Positions 60,547 through 64,000 of a DNA stretch of 64,000 nucleotides are shown here, in pieces. Numbering within the stretch: the first letter of the stretch is position 1; every line of letters starts with the position of its first letter. The DNA comes from Phenylobacterium sp. (GTDB lineage: Bacteria; Pseudomonadota; Alphaproteobacteria; Caulobacterales; Caulobacteraceae): positions 33,300-97,299 of the forward strand of contig NZ_JADCBG010000110.1 of NCBI RefSeq assembly GCF_020253645.1. Direction: 5' to 3'. The translations under genes and the position numbers were made by a program. The notes under the pieces were generated by a model that was not told where the DNA came from, did not search any database, and saw nothing but the letters and a program-made list of their open reading frames with translations.

Positions 60547-61641
60547 ATGGAAGCTGGACTTGAATCCGTCGTCGCCGCGGAAACGGTGCTGTCAGACGTG
60601 GATGGAGACGCCGGACGCCTCATCCTGAGGGGCGCCGACCTGGAGGAACTGGTGGGCGTCTCGGACTTCGAGGCCGTGGTCGGCCGGCTATGGGCCGGCT
60701 TGATCCCCGCCTCCCCGGACGGGTCGAGCGTGGACCTCAAGTCCGCGCTGGGCGAGGCCCGCATGGAGGTCTGGTCCGAGGTCGAGCGGATCGATGACGG
60801 ACTTCTGCATCTCTCGCCTGTGGAAGGGCTCCGAGCCCTGATGGCGCGACTCGGTGACGGCGAGGGCCTTGCCGAGGCGCTGCGGGTGACTGCAGCTCCC
60901 GCGGTCTTCACCGGGGCGCTCTTGCGCCGGAAGGCGGGCCTGGCCCCATTGGCGCCGGACCCATCCGCCGGACATGCCGCGGATCTCCTGAGAATGATCG
61001 GGGGGCAGGCGCCCGGCGCAGGCCAGGCGGCTGCCCTGGACGCCTACCTGGTGGCGGTGATCGACCACGGGCTCAACGCCTCGACCTTCGCCGCCAGGGT
61101 GACCGCCTCCACCCGCGCCGGTCTGGTCTCGGCGGCCCTTGCGGGACTCAGCGCCCTGAAGGGGCCCCTTCATGGCGGCGCGCCGGGGCCGGTGATCGAC
61201 ATGCTCGACGCCATCGGGGTCGCCAGCCATGCGCGCGTCTGGCTTGAAGCCGCCCTGGAACGGGGTGACCGGCTGATGGGCTTCGGGCATCGGGTCTACA
61301 GGGTCAGGGACCCGCGGGCGGACGCCCTCAAGGCGGCCATCCGGAGACTAGGCGTCGACGAGGGACGGCTGGCCCTCGGAGAGGCGGTCGAGGCCGCAGC
61401 CCTGGAGGTCCTGCGCACCCGAAAGCCTGACCGCCCCCTGGAGACAAACGTCGAGTTCTACACCGCCCTCCTGCTGGAGGCCCTGGCGATCCCTCCGTCG
61501 GCCTTCACCTGCATCTTCGCCGCCGGGCGGGTGGCTGGATGGACCGCGCACGCCTTGGAACAGATTGCGACCGGCCGGCTGATCCGGCCGAGGTCTGTCT
61601 ATGTCGGTCCCCAGCCGGGCGCGCGTCAGGCTGCGGAATGA
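60547..61641 (+). CDS. citrate synthase/2-methylcitrate synthase family protein
   Basis: 364 residues from ATG at 60547, which has AAGGAAG about 8 bases upstream; ATG at 60502 has none. A citrate synthase fold is clear: DLEELVGVSDFEAVVGRLW, LVAVIDHGLNASTFAARVTA, GLSALKGPLHGGAPGPVIDM (H209) and MGFGHRVYRVRDPRADALKA (H248). The third catalytic position, normally aspartate (NVDF), is glutamate here (TNVEFYTAL, residue 303). That variant I recall in some CitA-type relatives. It is divergent from, and clearly paralogous to, the HTH-carrying gene (shared FAARVTAST and LAGLSAL). Product specificity unknown. Confidence 0.9.
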   Translation: MEAGLESVVAAETVLSDVDGDAGRLILRGADLEELVGVSDFEAVVGRLWAGLIPASPDGSSVDLKSALGEARMEVWSEVERIDDGLLHLSPVEGLRALMARLGDGEGLAEALRVTAAPAVFTGALLRRKAGLAPLAPDPSAGHAADLLRMIGGQAPGAGQAAALDAYLVAVIDHGLNASTFAARVTASTRAGLVSAALAGLSALKGPLHGGAPGPVIDMLDAIGVASHARVWLEAALERGDRLMGFGHRVYRVRDPRADALKAAIRRLGVDEGRLALGEAVEAAALEVLRTRKPDRPLETNVEFYTALLLEALAIPPSAFTCIFAAGRVAGWTAHALEQIATGRLIRPRSVYVGPQPGARQAAE

Positions 61642-61677
61642 TTTGGCCGGCTTAGGGGGGGGCGATAGAAGATCTGC

Positions 61678-62616
61678 ATGGCCTCCGCCCCCCGACTTCC
61701 GCCAGACCGCGCCGCCGCCCTGACCCGCGGGGTGACCCTGTTGTCGGTCGGCGTGGCGTCTCTGCTGGTGACCGCCAAGGCCGGGGCCTGGCTGGCCTCC
61801 GGTTCGGTGGCCCTCCTCGCCTCCCTCGCCGACTCCGCCCTCGATCTCCTGGCCTCCACCGTCACCTTCTTTGCGGTTCGCTATGCGGCCGCGCCCCCGG
61901 ACGAGGAACATCGCTTCGGCCATGGCAAGGCCGAGGCCTTCGCCAGCCTGATGCAGGCGGGACTGGTCTTCGCCTCAGCCGCCCTGGTCGGCCAGGAAGC
62001 GATTCGCAACCTCCTCGATCCCCAGCCCCTGGAGGCCGGAGGATGGGCGATCGGCGTGATGGCCCTGTCGACAGCCCTGACCTTCGGGCTGATCTCAGCC
62101 CAGTCCTGGGTGCTCCGGCGAACGTCCTCGGTCGCGGTCAGCGGAGACCGGGCGCATTACGCTTCGGACCTTGCCTCCAACCTCGCGGCCCTTGCGGGAA
62201 TCGGCGCCTCAGCCTGGCTGGGCGTCGCGGGTCTGGACGGCGCAGCCGCACTCCTGATCGCCGCCCTCCTCCTCTGGGGGGCCATCGGCGTCTTCCGGGA
62301 GGCCGCAGTGCAGTTGATGGACCAGGAGCTGCCCGCACCCGAGCGGGCCCGGATCGTCGAGCTCGTCACCCAGGACGGGCGTCTCACCGATGTCCACCAG
62401 CTACGGACCCGGGCGTCGGGGCCCTATGTCCACATGCAGATGCATGTGGATCTCGACCCCCGGCTGAGCCTCGAGGACGCCCACAGGATCATCGTCGAGG
62501 CGGAGCGCCGGCTACTGGCGGCCTACCCCATGGCCGACATCCTGATCCACCCCGATCCACGCGGATTGGCCGAGCCCCATGGAGGGGCCTTCTCCGAAGC
62601 CAGATCTGCAGAGTAA
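61678..62616 (+). CDS. cation diffusion facilitator (FieF-like) divalent metal efflux protein
   Basis: 312 residues with six membrane helices and a C-terminal cytoplasmic domain. The metal site I residues appear in LLASLADSALDLLAST (DxxxD) and DRAHYASDLASNLAAL (HxxxD); HRFGHGKAEAFASL is the family signature. The cytoplasmic domain has RTRASGPYVHMQMHVDLDP and ADILIHPDP, binding a second metal. Probably exports Zn2+ or Fe2+ by proton antiport. Confidence 0.94.
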   Translation: MASAPRLPPDRAAALTRGVTLLSVGVASLLVTAKAGAWLASGSVALLASLADSALDLLASTVTFFAVRYAAAPPDEEHRFGHGKAEAFASLMQAGLVFASAALVGQEAIRNLLDPQPLEAGGWAIGVMALSTALTFGLISAQSWVLRRTSSVAVSGDRAHYASDLASNLAALAGIGASAWLGVAGLDGAAALLIAALLLWGAIGVFREAAVQLMDQELPAPERARIVELVTQDGRLTDVHQLRTRASGPYVHMQMHVDLDPRLSLEDAHRIIVEAERRLLAAYPMADILIHPDPRGLAEPHGGAFSEARSAE

Positions 62617-62678
62617 ACCGCCCCTTAAGGTCTGGTCTGCATCAGTGTCGATGACACAGAATGTCTCGCCGGCCGGGC

Positions 62679-63350
62679 ATGACCGAACGCATCCTGCACC
62701 ACTTCCCGCTGGACCCCGCCTCAAGACAGGTGCGCCTTGCCCTGGGCGAGAAGCGGCTGGCCTTCACCGAGCAGACCGTCCGCTACTGGGACCAGCCCGA
62801 GGCCTTTCTCGACCTGAATCCCTCCGGGGTCACCCCGGTGATGGTGGAGGACGGCCTGGTCCTCTGCGAGTCCCGGACCATTCTCGATCATCTGGAAGAA
62901 AACTGGCCCGAACCGCCCCTGCTGGGCCGCTCGGCGGAGGAGCGGGCGGAAGCCAGGCGCCTGATGCTCTGGTTCGATCGAAAGTTCGACCTGGAGGTCG
63001 CCGGGTTCCTCCTTCACGAGAAGATGGAAAAGCGACTCCTCGGCCTGGGTGCGCCGGATCTGGCGGCCCTTCGGCAAGGGCGGGACTCCCTCCGGGCTCA
63101 CATGGCCTACCTGGAGGCCCTGCTGGGCGCCCGGGACTGGCTGGCCGGCCGGCGCATGTCCTTGGCGGACTTCGCCGGCGCCGCCTATCTCTCGGTGATC
63201 GACTATCTGGGGGACGTGCCCTGGGACGCCTATCCCTCCGTCAAGACCTGGTACATGAAGCTCAAGTCCAGGCCCGCCTTCCGACCCCTCCTCGCCGACC
63301 GCTGGCCCGGGCTGGTCCCGGCGGCGCACTATGACGACCTCGACTTCTGA
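62679..63350 (+). CDS. glutathione S-transferase family protein
   Basis: 223 residues from ATG at 62679; ATG at 62661 is an alternative. The thioredoxin-like N-terminus reads LHHFPLDPASRQVRLALGEK, NPSGVTPVMVEDGLVLCESR and the TILDHLEE segment that binds glutathione. The C-terminal helical domain has RRMSLADFAGAAYLSVIDYL, the usual N-capping box. Substrate unknown. The queG start lies inside its last 20 bases, so the two genes are coupled. Confidence 0.92.
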   Translation: MTERILHHFPLDPASRQVRLALGEKRLAFTEQTVRYWDQPEAFLDLNPSGVTPVMVEDGLVLCESRTILDHLEENWPEPPLLGRSAEERAEARRLMLWFDRKFDLEVAGFLLHEKMEKRLLGLGAPDLAALRQGRDSLRAHMAYLEALLGARDWLAGRRMSLADFAGAAYLSVIDYLGDVPWDAYPSVKTWYMKLKSRPAFRPLLADRWPGLVPAAHYDDLDF

Positions 63351-64000
63351 CCCCGGTCCAGACCTCCGGGAGGCGATCCGCCGTCGGGCCGCCGAGCTGG
63401 GCTTCGACGCCTGTCGCTTCACCGGAGTCATGGCGCCCTGGCCCGCCGCGGCGCGCCTCGAGGAGTTCCTTGCTGAAGGCCGGCAGGGCGACATGGACTG
63501 GATGGCGTCGACCGCCGGGCGGCGGAGCCACCCCAGGGCCCTCTGGGCGGAGGCCCGGAGCGCGGTCGTCCTGGGGCTCAACTACGGTCCCGACGCCGAC
63601 CCCCTGGCCGGCCTTTCCCGGCGCGACCGGGGACTCATCTCGGTCTATGCCCGGAGCGACGACTACCACGAGGTCATCAAGGGGCGGCTGAAGCAGCTAG
63701 GCGGCTTCATGGCCGCCCGCCTGGGCGCCGAACTCAAGGTCTTCGTCGACACCGCGCCGCTGATGGAAAAACCCCTCGCCCACCAGGCGGGACTGGGCTG
63801 GCAGGGCAAGCACACGAACCTGGTCAGCCGGGACTTCGGCTCCTGGCTCTTCCTCGGGGTGATCCTGACCACGGCGGACCTGCCGGCGGACCCTTCGGGC
63901 GAGGATCACTGCGGCCAGTGCCGGGCCTGCCTCGACGCCTGCCCGACCGGCGCCTTTCCCGCCCCTTATCAGCTCGACGCCCGCCGCTGCGTCTCCTACC
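63331..64000 (+). CDS. queG: epoxyqueuosine reductase, 3' end cut by window edge
   Basis: Cobalamin- and iron-sulfur-dependent enzyme that makes queuosine in tRNA. 223 codons are present from ATG at 63331. Seen are FDACRFTGVMAPWPAAARLE, GRQGDMDWMASTAGRRSHPR, SAVVLGLNYGPD, YARSDDYHEVIKGRLKQLGG, FVDTAPLMEKPLAHQAGLGW, QGKHTNLVSRDFGSWLFLG and the first iron-sulfur cluster motif CGQCRACLDACPTGAF. The C-terminal HEAT-repeat part lies beyond base 64000. The start overlaps the glutathione transferase gene by 20 bases. Confidence 0.95.
   Translation, partial: MTTSTSDPGPDLREAIRRRAAELGFDACRFTGVMAPWPAAARLEEFLAEGRQGDMDWMASTAGRRSHPRALWAEARSAVVLGLNYGPDADPLAGLSRRDRGLISVYARSDDYHEVIKGRLKQLGGFMAARLGAELKVFVDTAPLMEKPLAHQAGLGWQGKHTNLVSRDFGSWLFLGVILTTADLPADPSGEDHCGQCRACLDACPTGAFPAPYQLDARRCVSY

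Noticed and set aside
62645..62657. Inverted repeat GTGTC-GAT-GACAC before the glutathione transferase gene
   Set aside because: Five-base arms with a 3-base centre are too short to separate from chance, and no regulator is adjacent.

Overview
The window is about 64 kb of very GC-rich, densely packed bacterial chromosome. Gene content and order point to an alphaproteobacterium of the Caulobacterales (Caulobacter/Phenylobacterium/Brevundimonas type). Evidence: the rph / hrcA-grpE / dnaN / recF / gyrB block, a metX-metW pair, the priA / transaldolase / DUF484 / xerC cluster, and a sucCDAB-lpdA operon. The genus is inferred from recall of gene order, not from a search. No rRNA, tRNA, CRISPR array, insertion sequence or prophage was recognised.

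Layout. 1-7160: a housekeeping block with rph (cut by the left edge), hrcA, grpE, dnaN, recF, gyrB. 7161-12834: an ABC exporter-type operon (two large permeases and an ATPase) divergent from a TonB-dependent receptor, with a perfect 9-bp inverted repeat between them. 12838-18415: recQ, a D-aminoacylase-type amidohydrolase, a secreted DUF1566 protein and a YbjQ-family protein. 18545-23138: an accessory stretch of LysR/SDR and TetR/hydrolase pairs. 23182-25825: a DNA cytosine-5 methyltransferase and a Vsr-type repair endonuclease with cysK between them. 25788-30165: OsmC, a long acyl-CoA dehydrogenase with a MerR regulator, and an orphan histidine kinase. 30216-33952: a sixA-like / DUF952 / pyrD operon divergent from metX-metW. 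34075-39736: a secreted protein, an AadA-like nucleotidyltransferase, mutS, corA and a CHAP-domain protein. 39737-40256: the only long gap. It holds an AT-rich island with a small P-loop reading frame and a structured leader ahead of a TerC-family gene. 41047-46426: priA, transaldolase, DUF484, xerC and an outer-membrane-type protein. 46448-54212: the 2-oxoglutarate dehydrogenase and succinyl-CoA synthetase operon. 54347-55781: a divergent DUF2306 membrane protein and membrane-anchored LytTR regulator. 55785-64000: malate dehydrogenase, HIT protein, a CitE-like lyase, DUF2237, two divergent citrate synthase homologues (one carrying a helix-turn-helix), a cation efflux protein, a glutathione transferase and queG (cut by the right edge).

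How genes work together. The strongest metabolic unit is the TCA segment (malate dehydrogenase, sucCD, sucAB, lpdA), with two extra citrate-synthase homologues nearby. Genome-maintenance genes recur (dnaN, recF, gyrB, recQ, mutS, vsr, priA, xerC). Several small regulator/target pairs sit head to head with visible inverted or direct repeats in the shared promoter.

The most unusual signals are four. First, the HTH-citrate synthase fusion divergent from its own paralogue across tandem 9-bp repeats. Second, the methyltransferase-cysK-vsr arrangement. Third, the AT-rich island with a P-loop fragment. Fourth, the LytTR/DUF2306 pair. All are sequence-reading inferences; no computation was run.
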